Shown here one piece after another: positions 53,779-64,000 of a stretch of DNA of 64,000 nt. Made by a program: the position numbers and the translations under genes. The DNA comes from Fistulifera solaris (taxonomy: Eukaryota > Bacillariophyta > Bacillariophyceae > Naviculales > Stauroneidaceae). Each line of letters opens with the position of its first letter. Within the stretch, counting starts at the first letter, position 1. The notes under the pieces are model-generated. The model saw only the letters and a program-made list of their open reading frames with translations, was not told where the DNA came from and did no database searches. The stretch lies in assembly GCA_030295235.1 (NCBI GenBank), contig AP026130.1:930001-994000 (forward strand). Direction: 5' to 3'.

Positions 53779-56700
53779 ATGAAAGCGGTCTGGAGTTGCA
53801 TTGGTTCTGGCTTTTGGTTCTGGCTCGCAATGATACGAGGCGTCGGCAGTTTTCGAGGCCATTGTACTGCGCTCGCCAGGCCTTTACAAGATTATGCAAG
53901 AGTTACTTCTATACTTGCTCACGCTTCTTCGACATGTAGTTCGAACGACGATGAAGATGAATTGCTGACCATTCAGCAACGCATTGCTCACTTAAACGGA
54001 GGAACTAAAGTTAATTTGAAAAGCCCCAGGCAAGTTTCTCATGCCATTTTCGGCGATAAACGGAGTACCGAAAAGAAAGTGCTGGAACTTGCTGCGAAAG
54101 GGATGATCGCCGGATTGGATACATCGCGGCAGGAACTGGCTCGGCTCGTATTGCGGCATCGGGAGTTGATCAGCACTACTGCTTCGATTGCCAAAGTCGA
54201 CAATTTTCAACGACGGAGCATGTCGACTGCTGCTCAGAATAATGTTTCCGATAGTGATGCTTTTGAAAGCGGGCCGGATACGATCGCTGAAAATTTACCG
54301 TTAGTACCAATTGAACATAAATCTGCCGATCCCCTCGAGCAACAATCTCCGTTCGAATTGGCTGTGCACAACTTGTTTAATAACAAGAAATCAAAAGTAT
54401 CGCATCACTGGCGAGAACCACTCTTACAACTCAGGCGACCTTCTTCTCAGGCGCTCGTGTTGCAGTTGGATTCGGGACAGTGTCCAATGGGGTTTGATCC
54501 TTTAGCACAACCGTTCGATCCTCTGCGGGGGACTACGGATACTTTGGAAGAAGAAGCGACGAGGACTACGACGGCTGGTAAAAGGGCTCGTTCCTGGGGT
54601 TCTGTCGAGAACAGAAAGAGAAATACCCAGATTGCGTGCTGTTAACACGATGTGGTGATTTTTATGAAGCGTTTGGAATTGATGCCATTATGCTCGTCGA
54701 ACATTGCGGATTGAATTCAATGGCTGGCAAAGCAAGAGCTGGATGTCCAATACGAAATGTTCAAGCAACAATAGACGGTCTTACGAGCCAAGGATTCCGT
54801 GTTGCTGTGTATGAGGAAGGGACTGACACGGACGCATCATCTGGTGCTGGAGCCTCAGCGGGTGCAAAGTCGCGGATCAAGCATCGCTTTCTCTCTCAAA
54901 TTGTATCGCCTGCTTCGCCGACGTATCTTTATGACTTGGTGCTGTCTGGAACAGCTGACACCTTGGCTATGGCAGCTCCCTCTCGCCCGTACGTCGGTGT
55001 ACTTTCGCTGGCGTCGGGATACACTCTGGTCGAAGTCTCTACCGAGGAAAGGAGCGTAAGAGTATCAGAACGGCTGACGGCTGAAGCTGTGGCTTGTAGG
55101 ATTGCGGCATACCCTCCGACAGATCCGTTGATGTATATGCCTACTCCCGCTGAATATGCTGCAAAGCGATCAGGATACTCGCTTCCATTTCTACCAACCC
55201 GGCGACATGGCGAATTCGACTCAGGCTCGCGGCTGCGCATGCAAATCATTCCACCATTGCTATATCCTGAAGCTCGGCCTGGCGTTACCGACGTTGAGCG
55301 TGCCAAGGATATCGTTTTAACAACCCTTCTCCGTGCGACTGGAAGCCGAGATGACAGTGACAACCAGCAAGATAATCTTGCAATATCTGATTACACCCTT
55401 TTCGAGTCGTCGGATACTCGTGAATTGGAAGTTACGTACACGAATCCGTTGTACGTAGAAACTGCAACTCAGTTGGGATTGATGAATGACCCTACGATGC
55501 CATCCCTGATTGCCTCTCTTTTGCCGCACTCGGCTCCTGCTTCAACGCGCCGTTTTCTTCGTCGTCTACTACTGAACCCTCCGCCTCCGACGGTTTCTGA
55601 CTCATTGCGGAATTTGGTTCGTTTCTTAAAACAAGATTTTCGTAACTCTCTCCCTCCACTTGCAGTGTAAGCAAACTCTTTGTTTTGATGATAAGTCCTA
55701 TACATTGTCTTACATGTGTGTGTCTTGCGCTTTTCAGGCCTCCATTAGGAAAGATGTTGTCGCTTTTGAGGGCTGGACAAGCGAGTGCGCAAGTTTTGCT
55801 GAACTGCTAAATGTTTTGCATGGAACAGTTACTGCGCTTGACACCTTTGAACGAGAGCCCCAGGCCTTAGATTCGCTTCTTATGCTGATTCAGTATGAAA
55901 GTGGTTTAGCAGCTGATGCGTCGTCGTTACGTAAACGCTGCGCCGATGCTATTGAATCCATAGAGAATGTATTAAGCCCGCTTCATCATGCGAGGTCATC
56001 CTCGTCCGCTATGACGGAAAAAGCTGATATGTTCAGCGAGTCCTGGGATGTAATTCCTCAATCTTTCTTCGAAAGAAATGAAGCTTCTTGGCGAGGTCGA
56101 GTGCACGAAGAGGCCGTTTCAGACGCGTATCACGCTGTCGGTGAATGCGCGAAAAAGCTGGCCGAAGTGGTTGCCGAAGATTTCTGGGGTTCAAGTATTC
56201 AAAACCTTAGTAAATCGGAGAAAATTCGCAATCCTGTTGTGCAAGATATCTTCAACAATCTCATCGCTCTTAAGGAAATTCCGAAATTTTGTTCTGGCAG
56301 CGACAAAAGCAGGTATTTTCATCCAAGAGATCGAAACGGAAAACTATTGAAGACTCGCTATACTACTGAGGCTGTGCAATTGGCCCTGGCTGACTATATC
56401 GCTGCTTGTGACGAGGCCTGTAGCGAGGTTGCATCTGTTCTCGTGCAACTGAGTAGAACTCTCCATGATGGAGGTCATCTTCCTGCAATTGTTCAAGCAT
56501 CCCACGCCAATCTCGTTCTTTCGTGTGCATACTTTCACGCATGTCAGGCCAACAGGTTGGGGTGGAACGTTGCCGAAACATTTGAACCCACTCGCGAGAA
56601 AAACTCCGCTCTTTCGTTGAAGGGTGTGTGGCCATACTGGATAAACAAATCAAATGCAGTTGCCAACTCTTTCGATTTATCAGGTATCTACTTATTAACT

Positions 56701-57699
56701 GCACCAAACATGAGCGGTAAAAGTACGCTGATGCGATCGACCGCTGCCGTTGCGCTCCTAACAGCCTGTGGTCTTTGTGCGCCGGTCGAATGTGGATCGG
56801 AGATACGGCGGTTCGACAACATTTTTGTGCGTGGAGCATCTTCTGATATTCCTACTGAACAAAAATCTGCGTTTGGAGCTGAAATGGGCGACATCGCAGC
56901 CATGCTTCGTTGTTGTGGCCCTAAGTCCCTCGTTTTTGTCGACGAGCTTGGGCGGGGGACATCTCCCCGAGAGGGAACTCAACTTGCTGGAGCTATAGTT
57001 GAATCGATGGCAAACGCAGGTATAAGTGGAATATTTGCAACACATTTGCATGATATCCTCCAGTTGCCTTTAAGTTGTTGGAATATTGTGGCCCTCAAAC
57101 GTATGGCCGTCGATGAAAGACAATCATCCTCTGCTAGATGGAAATTTAAATTGGAAGATGGCGTCTGCACAAATTCAATGGCACTTGAGACTGCTGCACA
57201 CTTCGGTTTGCCATCATCCATCATTCAGCGGGCTCAAGAGCTCTCTAACTTCGACCTTCGTTCTGATAATACCGGGTCGACTGAAGTTTACAATATCGAT
57301 CAAAAATCTGTTTCAACGCTACAGGATATTGTGCCCGTTGCAGAGAGTATAACTCAGCAATCGAGCATTATAATTCCTCCGGAATATCATCCGCCTGCGT
57401 TTTTGGATGGGAGGTCTATTGTTTATATATTGGAGCTCGATTCGACCCCTCGAAAGTATTACGTCGGCGAAACAGATGATGTTAGATCAAGATTATTGCA
57501 GCATCGCAGAAAAGGGGGAATGTGGTCTAATATGACCACTATCGTCGTGCCAGCTCCAGGGGGCAAATCTCAGGCACGTGCCTGGGAGAGTAGTCTCATC
57601 CAGTCATTGGCGAGCAAAGGATTGTTTCTAGAGAGTGTTAGCGACGGAAGGTCCATCAGATCTAGTATCACTTATGGAAGCTACTTAGAACCAAGTTAA
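53779..57699 (+). CDS. MSH1: MSH1-type MutS protein with C-terminal GIY-YIG nuclease domain, two apparent frameshifts
   Basis: Exon 1 (53779-55666) and exon 2 (55738-57699) give 1283 residues when two missing bases are counted. The N terminus is hydrophobic then GVGSFRG, possibly plastid-directed. The MutS mismatch-recognition domain has VLLTRCGDFYEAFGIDA, with the Phe-x-Glu-type core. The ATPase has Walker A APNMSGKSTLM, then SSDIPTEQKSAFGAEM, Walker B SLVFVDELGRGTSPREGT and ATHLHDIL. The last 100 residues form a GIY-YIG domain (SIVYILELD, KYYVGETDDVRSRLLQHR). This fusion defines plant-type MSH1, which suppresses mutation and recombination in organelle DNA. Frame breaks: GGG at 54584-54586 (GGGG expected) and TTTT at 55794-55797 (TTTTT expected). 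Confidence 0.92.
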
Positions 57700-57736
57700 A
57701 TTATTCGTCTCAAGTGCACCTCCTAAAAAAACTGGA

Positions 57737-59968
57737 CTATTTTTGTGCCTGAAGACGCCGGCGCTGATGACTGAGCAGTTGCTTGAGCATGCCACGCATA
57801 TCCTTGCGGTACGTGTCTCTGGAACCAGCAGGAACACTCATGCGGTAACGCAACTCATCAGAAGTCAGACACTCCCCAAGCTCCAAGAGCGCACCAAGAA
57901 CCGTCGATATGTGATTTGGGGCTACCTTGTCCGACCGCATGGTCAAATAATACCACTCTCCAGTCTCAGGGTCAAAGCCCACCTCGGCAATACGATCACC
58001 CGACTCGAACCGGTCGGCTTCAAGACGCATACGTTCACTCAACGGCAATAGAATATGCCTTGTCATATCGACCCTTGTCTGCTCTTCTCCTAAACAGCCC
58101 ACGCGCAACGTATCGTCATCGTCATTGTGTAGCAGTGGAAGCAACTCAACATCAATGGTCACAGTGTCCAGATATTTCCATTTCAAAGATGAACATCCGT
58201 TCCGCATACGTACGGCCGGTTGGGCTGGAAGATTATACCATCTGTCAGATGAAAATGTAAATCGCCTTTATGGTAGCAACGCATACCCCGTTCCTCGACC
58301 ACATTAGATAGTAATTCATCCACTTCCGTTCGCTTGACAAAATTTTTTCGCACAAGAGGTAGTGGGATAGCAGGATCCGCAACGTACCTGGGATCGAACA
58401 TATCCCGATTCGCCGTTGGTGTTCGAAATGATGCCTTTCGTAAGTGATCAAGTCGGCGATCAAACGGCAGTTGCAAGACAGGTTCTGTTGTGGATATCGA
58501 CATGACGTCAAACACAATAAAAATGGGCCGCGGTTTACGACCTCGCCGATTCATCACGACCTCTCCATCAAACACAGTTCCGGGCTTGATAAGGTCAATG
58601 ATGTGACCGAAAGGATCTTGGTCAGCTTTCGTGGGTATCGGTTGTTTTGCTTTCATGGCCCGATCAACAAGCACCGCAGTTTTCCCCGTAAACACTAGAA
58701 AGTGACGAACCCCGTCAGTCTTTTCACTTATATAGTAGGCATCATTGGCACCTCTTTGTATTTCATCAATGTTGTGGCGAGAAAAGTTCACCGGCATACA
58801 TCCAGGAAACTTGATATTCGAAAGAGCAGCCGATGGCGTATCGTTGGGACGCTCAATGGGTGATTCAAACCTACTGGTGCCACGAGCATCCATGAACTTT
58901 TTGAGCGCCCCACATTGTGCCAACGCCAACTGTACCGCGTGTTTATCCGGGTGATCGCGCAACATTTCTTCCACATTCAATGCATCTACTAAGGGATTGA
59001 TCTGACTCATGATCCACCACAACTGCTGTGACAATTGATGAGTCATTTTCTTTGAATTTTCTTCGTTTTCTTCATTAATAAGCTGCAGCAAAACTTTCTC
59101 TTGCAATTCGACTTCAATTTCAAAATCTACTTCCGTCGTTGTTGGTGTCGAGCGAGAAGTTGTGGTCACTTCTGTGACATCAATCTGCCACGCAATGGAT
59201 CTATCACGACGAGTGTAAGACCGTCGTCGCTTGATTCGCATCACACTCCAACCCGGCGGTGGATCATTCGGGACCGCAGGATCTACAATGGTTTCGGAAG
59301 CCAACGCAATGCGCAAATCATAATTTGCAGCGGGTATCGTCAAGTCCATCGTGACGAGCTTCTCCTTCGATTCCATTATCCCAACTAATGGCTTGTGCGA
59401 CGACCCATGCAATCCAGGATAGCAAACACGCCGGTCATTTGGATACCCCGAATACACTGTTTCTACATATTCTTTTTCTTCCAAATCCTGTTTGAGATCC
59501 CCTCGTTCCGCTGTTACCCCCCAAAGCGTAGGCCAAGGGCGACAATTCACTCAGACCCGACGCCGTCCATTTCGAAAAGTGTGTACGACTGACTCCCGAA
59601 ACCATTTGACAGCGGGGATTTTGATGACTGCATTCAAAGGCCTTGACCAAATTCCCATTGACGTGCTTGGCTCCCGTCGATGTGAGCCCGCCGGGGCGGA
59701 ACGGAATGCGGCACTTTGAGGATACCGAGACGCGCTTCGACTTCGCAGAATGGCTTGGAAATGGGAATTGTCTGTGCGGGGTTGTATTTTCTCGCTGCAT
59801 TGCGAACTTGTGTCAAGAATATTTGCAGTGATTGTTCGGGATGTACAGGAGTCGAGAGATAAATGTTTTTGGGTGCATTGCCGTGCTGTGGTGCCGTCGA
59901 TGTTTCCTCGTCGAGTTTGGCCCTTTTGTTATGAAAGCGTTGATATCGAAATTGGGACGTTTACTCAT
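57737..59968 (-). CDS. mRNA capping enzyme, fused triphosphatase and guanylyltransferase, four apparent frameshifts
   Basis: From ATG 59968 (MSKRPNFDINAF) to a stop at 57737; four single-base breaks cancel to give 743 residues. The N-terminal half is a tunnel-fold (Cet1-like) RNA triphosphatase, with CEVEARLGIL, ANYDLRIALASE, SIAWQIDVTEVTTTS and the FEIEVEL metal-binding strand. The second half is a GMP-transferring guanylyltransferase, with the catalytic Lys in SEKTDGVRHFL, TVFDGEVVMNR, IFIVFDVM, LTDGIIFQP and LKWKYLDTVTID. Together these make the 5' GpppN cap on nascent mRNA in the nucleus. Breaks: T-run 59924-59927, CCCC near 59693, C-run 59517-59522 and AAA 58185-58187 (plus-strand bases). 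It is convergent with MSH1, 37 bp apart. Confidence 0.9.
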
Positions 59969-60134
59969 GGTGCACTAGAAAGTTTTTTTGCAAACAATGC
60001 CATCTTTAGGCACAACTGATCAAACTCTTGGTTCTTTTTAGAGAAGACAACTGTCTTGCATGAAAAAAAAAATAATGAATGGAGGCAACAGCGAAAAAAT
60101 AATAAGGTCAGGTCTAACCTTGTAAGTCTACACT

Positions 60135-60725
60135 TCCAGATTTTCTGGGAGCTTGAAAACATTACAGTACTGTACACGCCCATCTTCTTCATGATTGTCC
60201 AGAAAATGTGGGAGAGTGCTTTTTCACGTGTCCAGAAAATGTGGGAGAGTGCTTCTTCACTTCTCCAGAAAATGTGGGCATGTATTGTTTGCACGTACCC
60301 AGAAAATGTGGGGGTGTGTTATTTGCACGTACCCAGAAAATGTGGGGGTGTGTTGTTTGGACGTACCCAGAAAATGTGGGGGTGTGTTATTTGCACGTAC
60401 CAGGAAAATGTGGGCGTGTGTTATTTGCACGTACCCAGAAAATTGTGGGGGTGTGTTGTTTGGACGTACCCAGAAAATGTGGGGGAGTGTTATCGACAAA
60501 ATGCCAAATTGGAATCGGAATATTTGTGACAAAAGAGAAAAAACAGTGGAAAATTCAGTCGAATGAGAAAATTCATTCGTACTTTAGGAAATTAGGAATA
60601 AATATTTAGGATTGTGTTTTCTGGTAAAAAAAAGTGTTATTTGCACGTACCCAGATAATGTGGGAGTGTGTTGTTTTCAAGTACCCAGAAGATGTGGGCA
60701 CATTCTTCCATGTCCAGAAAATGCA
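60135..60725. repeat. 33-35-bp minisatellite, CCAGAAAATGTGGG core
   Basis: A lone CCAGATTTTCTGG lies at 60135. The core then recurs at 60199, 60232, 60265, 60299, 60333, 60367, about 60401, 60435 and 60470. Three weaker copies follow at 60651-60725. Units differ mainly in the tail (GAGTGCTT or GTGTGTTATTTGCACGTAC). It lies between the divergent starts of the capping enzyme and pICln genes, and its last copies are 110 bp before the pICln ATG, so it may be transcribed in the leader. Open frames across it result from the repetition. Confidence 0.92.
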
Positions 60726-60836
60726 GGCGGCTGCTCAGCAGCAAAACAAAAATTACGTCAACAATGCGTCCTAAACAATAACAACAAAATACACAAAATC
60801 ATTTCCTCCATTACAACAAGTAAACCACAAGAAGAA

Positions 60837-61502
60837 ATGGCGGAAGAATTCTATGTACAAAGTGGTGAAGCGGCGGATTTGTCGACAGTGAGAGCCACCA
60901 GTGGGGACAGCTTGACGATTGCGCTTCAACAACTCATGGACGAAGACGAAACGATCCTCTTTGGTCCTTCCGAGGTACAACTGATACGCAGCAGTGACGA
61001 AGAGGAAAATGCAAAAGAAGTTGTCGGTACGCTTTTGATTACAACAATGAGCATTTTGTTTTGGGCTACCGACAAGGCTTGCATCGACAACGATCTTGTT
61101 GTGCCTGCTGTATGCATTGACTTGCACGCCATGGCGGAAGATCCTGTGTCAGTTTATATACAAATCAGACCGTCCTCCATGTCATACGACGAGCCTTCTA
61201 TAGAACTTACGATTCTTTCGTCAGAAGAAGAGAAAAATGAAATGATCTTTGCGGCATTATGTAAACTCGTTTCTCTACACCCGGTCGATGATGGGGAGGA
61301 CGATGACGAGGGGTTCGGACAAGATGATGAGATGATAGTCAGGTCTTCCACGCCCCCACCAGCAACGGAACAAGACCGGGAATCAATGCTGGAATACTTG
61401 GATAGTGTCTTGGTGGTCCCTCCAGAATTGGAAATACAAGAGCAGCAAATTGCCTCGGGGCAGTTTGACGACGCTGATGATGACGATGACGCTATGTTAT
61501 AG
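60837..61502 (+). CDS. pICln-like methylosome subunit
   Basis: The gene has one exon and 221 codons, matching the usual size (about 230). The PH-like domain includes FGPSEVQLI, GTLLITTMSILFWATD, LVVPAVCIDLHAM and NEMIFAALCKLVSLHP, followed by acidic tails (DDGEDDDEGFGQDDE, and DDADDDDDAML at the end). pICln binds Sm proteins and, in animals and plants, brings them to PRMT5 for arginine methylation during snRNP assembly. It is cytosolic and was first described as a chloride conductance regulator. The start was set at ATG 60837 because the longer upstream frame runs through the minisatellite. Confidence 0.85.
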   Translation: MAEEFYVQSGEAADLSTVRATSGDSLTIALQQLMDEDETILFGPSEVQLIRSSDEEENAKEVVGTLLITTMSILFWATDKACIDNDLVVPAVCIDLHAMAEDPVSVYIQIRPSSMSYDEPSIELTILSSEEEKNEMIFAALCKLVSLHPVDDGEDDDEGFGQDDEMIVRSSTPPPATEQDRESMLEYLDSVLVVPPELEIQEQQIASGQFDDADDDDDAML

Positions 61503-62276
61503 TCTTCTGCAAGAAACAAGCGGGCCTTATTTCTAGAGTAGTTACTGTTTAAATTGACGACGAACCAATGTTAACAAGCAAGGCCAACTGATGCTGCTAA
61601 TGACGCCGACGACAGCCTCATGGTAATTTTCCAATGCAATAACGTTACAAAGAAAATTTGGTCCAACAAAGCCTCTTTTGACAACAGTTTGAGTATTAGA
61701 TGATGTAATTGGTGCCGAAACATAGAATGCAACAAGCAATAGTGTTCGGTCGACGATTCACGGGACTGGATTATGGTGAGTCGTAGAAAAAAGTAATCCA
61801 CACTTTATGACATACTATCGACGACGGTCTGACGATTTTTCGACAACAGAAAGTACAGTACCGAATCGGATATCGGATCACGCTAACTATTCATAGACTC
61901 TACGAAAACATGTATCCAATCCCCTTTTCTCGATAATATTAGTACTTTTAACCATTGGCATTTCAGCTAAATAATAATTTGATATTCTACAAATAGTACT
62001 TTATCTTGAGTGATGAGAACCGTTGCAGCAATCGCGGCATTCCAAGCGACTGAGGTGCAAGGTGCAAATGCGCTTGTGCATCGCCGTTTTTTCTTCAATC
62101 CTCATGCATCACTTGATGCTGTTCTTGTTGTGCAGTAAACACGCTTTGCTTACAGCTACAGATCATCCTTCTGAAATAACATCGCTAACAAGCTTCTCTT
62201 GTAAGCGCGCGCCTTTCCACTTTGATACCGGTGTCCCGAAATTCTCCAATTAGTTCGAATTACAGAGGTCACAACA
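61503..62276. other. Intergenic region
   Basis: 774 bp upstream of the ABCG gene. Short frames at 61542-61801 (minus) and 62023-62253 (plus) have no features I recognise. A/T-rich from 61900 to 62000. Confidence 0.5.
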
Positions 62277-64000
62277 ATGCAGGGAAATACTCCGCAACCT
62301 TCGGCGTCTTCGTCCTACTCGTTTGATAACATTGAAAGCATGGAAACATCCCTCCACGAACATCCCATGGGATCTAAATACGATCTTCCTGTTACGTCAT
62401 CGGACGTTGTGGATACTGAAGCCGCTGTCGGTCCGGACATTGAAAGTTTCGAGGTAGACGGAGACACCAATCGCATGAACCCTTTCGCTGTACGAGACAG
62501 CCGCACGCTGACATGGAGAAATGTGCACCTGACTCTGGTAAGAAAGTGATCTACTTCTCGCTCCGTTTCACCTACAAGTCTCACAACTCATGCTTTCGAA
62601 AGGTCGGCACCAAGTATAGAGAAGAAAAGAAAATTCTCGATAATGTTTGTGGTGAAATTCCAGAGCGAAAGACAACAGCCATTATGGGAGCCAGTGGGGC
62701 CGGAAAAACAAGTTTATTGAACGTGTTGGCTGGTCGATTGCAATCGAGTCGAGAATTGCGTGTCGAAGGAGAAATTCGCATCAACAATGAGTTGGTCGAG
62801 CCCACCGATATCAATGTTCGCCGTCAGATTGCCTTTGTTGCACAAGATGATAGTCTGCAAGTCACAGCCACTCCCCGAGAGGCGATTCGGTTCTCGGCGC
62901 GGTTGCGTTTGTCCAGAGACGTGTCCAAGGAAGAAATTGATCAATTGACGGACCGGATGTTACTCGAACTTGGATTGACGGATTGTGCGGATACTATCGT
63001 AGGAGGTGCTTTGATCAAGGGCATTTCCGGTGGAGAGCGCAAACGCACTAGTGTTGGTGTAGAGCTAGTGACAAGGCCGGGGGTTGTTTTCCTGGATGAA
63101 CCGACATCCGGCTTGGATTCGTACTCGTCTCTGCAATGTTGCAATGTGCTTCGCAAAGTGGCACAAGCTGGCGCTAGTGTACTGTTTACAATTCACCAAC
63201 CCTCCTCGGAGATTTTTGAGTCAATCGATCAACTCATCTTGATGAATAAGGGGCGGGTCATGTTTCAGGGAGCAGTAAAGGATATGCCTGCCGCCTTTGG
63301 GAAATTTGGCTATCCTATACCCAACAACTACAATCCAGCCGATTTTGTCATTGTAAGTACAACCTGCTATTAGATTGCTGATACGGTGCAATACAGGTTT
63401 GCTCACAAATTATTCAATAACTCAGGATCTTGCACAAACCGTCTCTATCACCGAACTGGAGAAAGCTGGTTTCTTTCAAAATGATTCATTGGATGGAAAG
63501 AAAGACGACGGCTTATGTCACAACAGTTTGAACACAGAAACTAGTGTTGTCGACGCACCGCCACCCGGAATCGCAACACAGAGCCGTTTGCTTTTTCTGC
63601 GTGAGCTTCACCACATGCATAGGGATTGGACTGTCACTTTCTCCAGAGTTGTGGTTAGCTCGGTCGTCGGATTGTTCCTGGGCATGCTTTTTCTCGATGT
63701 TGGAGATACAGATAGGAGTGATAGAATTCTTCTGCAAAGTTACCTGGGAGGTGTTATGATCATCCTTTGTGCCATGATGATCGTCCAGATGCAAGTTTCT
63801 ATGTTCGTCATCCCCGACGAACGACCCATCTTTCTTCGCGAGTTCAGCACAAATCATTATGCAGTTCTCTCGTACATGGTATCACATCTTTTGGCGGAAG
63901 CTGTGCTAACCGCAGTGCAGGTGTTTATCTTGCTTTCCTTGGTGTATTGGACGATGGGGTTGAGTGGCAGGTTTGTCGTTCACTTCTTGTCTACGTTTGC
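62277..64000 (+). CDS. ABCG (White-type) half-transporter, 5' part only
   Basis: Exons at 62277-62537, 62603-63352 and 63426 to the window edge join in phase 0. After an acidic leader of about 75 residues the nucleotide-binding domain has Walker A GASGAGKTSLL, Q-loop AFVAQDDSL, the signature ISGGERKRTSVGVELV, Walker B GVVFLDEPTSGLDSYSS and the switch His in FTIHQPSSE. The membrane domain begins with RDWTVTFSRVVVSSVVGLFLG and continues with ILCAMMIVQMQVSM and the ERPIFLREFSTNHY pattern of ABCG proteins. The order NBD then TMD is that of subfamily G. Such pumps export lipids, sterols or xenobiotics; the substrate is unknown. The gene continues beyond 64000. Confidence 0.92.

Noticed and set aside
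53492-53899. 135-codon minus-strand frame
   Set aside because: Overlaps the MSH1 5' end on the opposite strand and is Arg/Lys-rich without features.
60056-60609. Forward frames of 123-157 codons with repeated PENVGVC-like units
   Set aside because: Same cause: a 33-35-bp minisatellite open in several frames at once.

Overview
This is a 64-kb stretch of nuclear DNA that most resembles a diatom (photosynthetic stramenopile). The genes are compact, with short GT-AG introns of about 60-240 nt and no operons. Several predicted proteins begin with a signal peptide followed by an ASAF-like Ala/Ser-Phe motif (TrpE, MEKHLA protein, IleRS, CS-domain protein, glyoxalase-like protein), the bipartite plastid presequence of diatoms. 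Other pointers are a Ty1/copia retrotransposon, a MutS protein fused to a GIY-YIG nuclease (MSH1 type) and a fused triphosphatase-guanylyltransferase capping enzyme. The taxon is inferred from features, not from a marker gene.

Layout. 0-4 kb: 5' end of an anthranilate synthase gene (left edge) and a 217-bp satellite array. 3.7-13.9 kb: xylulokinase, a 51-residue three-exon protein, a UIM protein, a MEKHLA-domain protein, a MITE-like foldback element, NDP kinase, a His-rich protein, an Hsc70-interacting protein (Hip) and a mitochondrial carrier. 14-16 kb: a 220-bp palindrome-rich tandem array. 16.3-21.7 kb: organellar isoleucyl-tRNA synthetase, a CS-domain protein and a membrane protein. 21.8-23.6 kb: a candidate non-autonomous DNA transposon. 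24-27 kb: PP1 phosphatase, a small membrane protein and an NR2C2AP homologue. 27.7-34.8 kb: a complete copia-type LTR element with an ATAGG target duplication. 35-47 kb: membrane-anchored Raf-like kinase, PPPDE peptidase, MGCC-type Cys-rich protein, an ATP-synthase-alpha-like protein without a P-loop, and a GT4 glycosyltransferase. 47.5-64 kb: PRMT1-type methyltransferase, PPR-like protein, glyoxalase-like protein, MSH1, capping enzyme, pICln and the start of an ABCG transporter (right edge).

Two window-wide patterns stand out. First, a family of short palindromes built on CCAGAA-N-TTCTGG forms three different tandem arrays (52-bp, 220-bp and 33-35-bp periods), each upstream of at least one gene. 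Second, at least eight otherwise well-conserved genes carry single-base frame breaks, nearly all in homopolymer runs. Adding or removing those single bases makes every one of these genes a whole number of codons, so uncorrected consensus errors are the likeliest cause. Genes described as frameshifted are therefore probably functional in the organism.

The genes do not form one pathway. Recurring themes are organelle maintenance and expression (IleRS, MSH1, PPR-like, carrier), plastid metabolism (TrpE, CS-domain, MEKHLA and glyoxalase-like proteins) and RNA/protein modification (capping enzyme, PRMT1, pICln, PP1, PPPDE, kinase).
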